Below, piece by piece: positions 4,975-5,053 of a stretch of DNA of 5,053 nt. The position numbers and the translations under genes were made by a program. Below the pieces are notes generated by a model. That model did no database searches, was not told the DNA's origin, and saw only the letters and a program-made list of their open reading frames with translations. Numbering within the stretch: position 1 is the first letter of the stretch; each line of letters begins with the position of its first letter. The DNA lies in contig UQAX01000074.1 in the NCBI GenBank assembly GCA_900539145.1, positions 1-5,053 on the forward strand, in the 5' to 3' direction. Origin of the DNA: an uncultured Blautia sp. Lineage in GTDB: Bacteria; Bacillota; Clostridia; Lachnospirales; Lachnospiraceae.

Positions 4975-5053
4975 ATGAGAAGCAAAAGAATACCTGCCGA
5001 AGAACAATACCGTCTCATCATGGAATGCCGTCAAAGTGGATTGACAGATCATC
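4975..5053 (+). CDS. tnpA: IS66-family accessory protein TnpA (5' part, runs off the right edge)
   Basis: The reading frame opens at the ATG at 4975 and gives 26 residues before the window ends (MRSKRIPAEEQYRLIMECRQ, then SGLTDH). The EEQYRLIMECRQSGL core resembles the N-terminal helix-turn-helix of the small TnpA accessory proteins carried by IS66 elements in Clostridia, where the segment usually continues with a QWC motif and a GTFYNW-type recognition helix. A GGAGG site (4963-4967) lies 7 bases before the ATG, so the start is firm. In complete elements tnpA is followed by tnpB and the large transposase gene tnpC; these would lie to the right of the window. It is the only plus-strand gene here. 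The family call rests on recalled similarity over 26 residues. Confidence 0.8.
   Translation, partial: MRSKRIPAEEQYRLIMECRQSGLTDH

Larger units (their letters stand above)
4827..5053 (+). mobile_element. Left end of an IS66-family insertion sequence (continues past the window)
   Basis: The element is recognised from its accessory gene starting at 4975, which resembles IS66 TnpA proteins. The left boundary is put at 4827 because GTAAGCGCAAGATAATTCG begins there, and IS66 inverted repeats start with GTAA (often GTAAGCG). It would leave 148 bases between the tip and tnpA, holding a possible promoter and two direct repeats. IS66 elements usually make 8-bp target duplications; the left copy would be TTTTTATC (4819-4826), but the right end is outside the window, so it cannot be checked here. 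Confidence 0.68.

Noticed and set aside
1..5053. CRISPR array, tRNA, rRNA or known riboswitch
   Set aside because: No regularly spaced repeats, no cloverleaf-like or rRNA-like stretch, and no leader long enough for a known riboswitch class was seen; the operon leader is only about 30 bases.

Overview
The sequence suggests a low-GC Gram-positive gut Clostridia genome, probably Lachnospiraceae. The reasons are AT-rich DNA, strong AGGAG-type ribosome binding sites, a U-tract terminator and the type of IS66 accessory gene at the right edge. The genus cannot be fixed from this window.

The core is a three-gene minus-strand operon (4214 down to 217) for choline capture and activation. It starts at an extended -10 promoter (4251-4279) and ends at a 13-bp hairpin terminator (161-205). 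The first gene encodes an unusual three-part protein: an N-terminal winged helix-turn-helix, a LicC-like nucleotidyltransferase domain and a LicA-like choline kinase domain. The second gene is a stand-alone LicC-type CTP:phosphocholine cytidylyltransferase. The third is a BCCT-family transporter with a conserved quaternary-amine aromatic cage. Together they give choline uptake, phosphorylation to phosphocholine and activation to CDP-choline. This is the logic of lic loci that decorate surface glycans with phosphocholine, with a BCCT carrier in the place of LicB. No LicD-type phosphocholine transferase is in the window. The genes overlap by 8 and 17 bases, so they are probably translationally coupled.

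Upstream of the operon, on the same strand, are a small XRE-type DNA-binding protein (4290-4526) and an unrecognised ORF (4572-4901). The first 25 codons of that ORF appear to come from the left end of an IS66-family element, which starts at about 4827 and runs out of the window. On the plus strand the element carries the start of its accessory gene tnpA (4975 onward) and a pair of near-identical 21-bp repeats.

At the left edge (1-84) is the probable 5' end of another minus-strand gene that I do not recognise. It is separated from the operon by the terminator.

Points worth a second look are the wHTH-nucleotidyltransferase-kinase fusion, the altered acidic residues in its nucleotidyltransferase domain beside an intact second copy, an Asp in the transporter that fits proton-coupled choline transport, an inverted repeat that can enclose the operon's first ribosome binding site and start codon, and the IS/host chimeric ORF.
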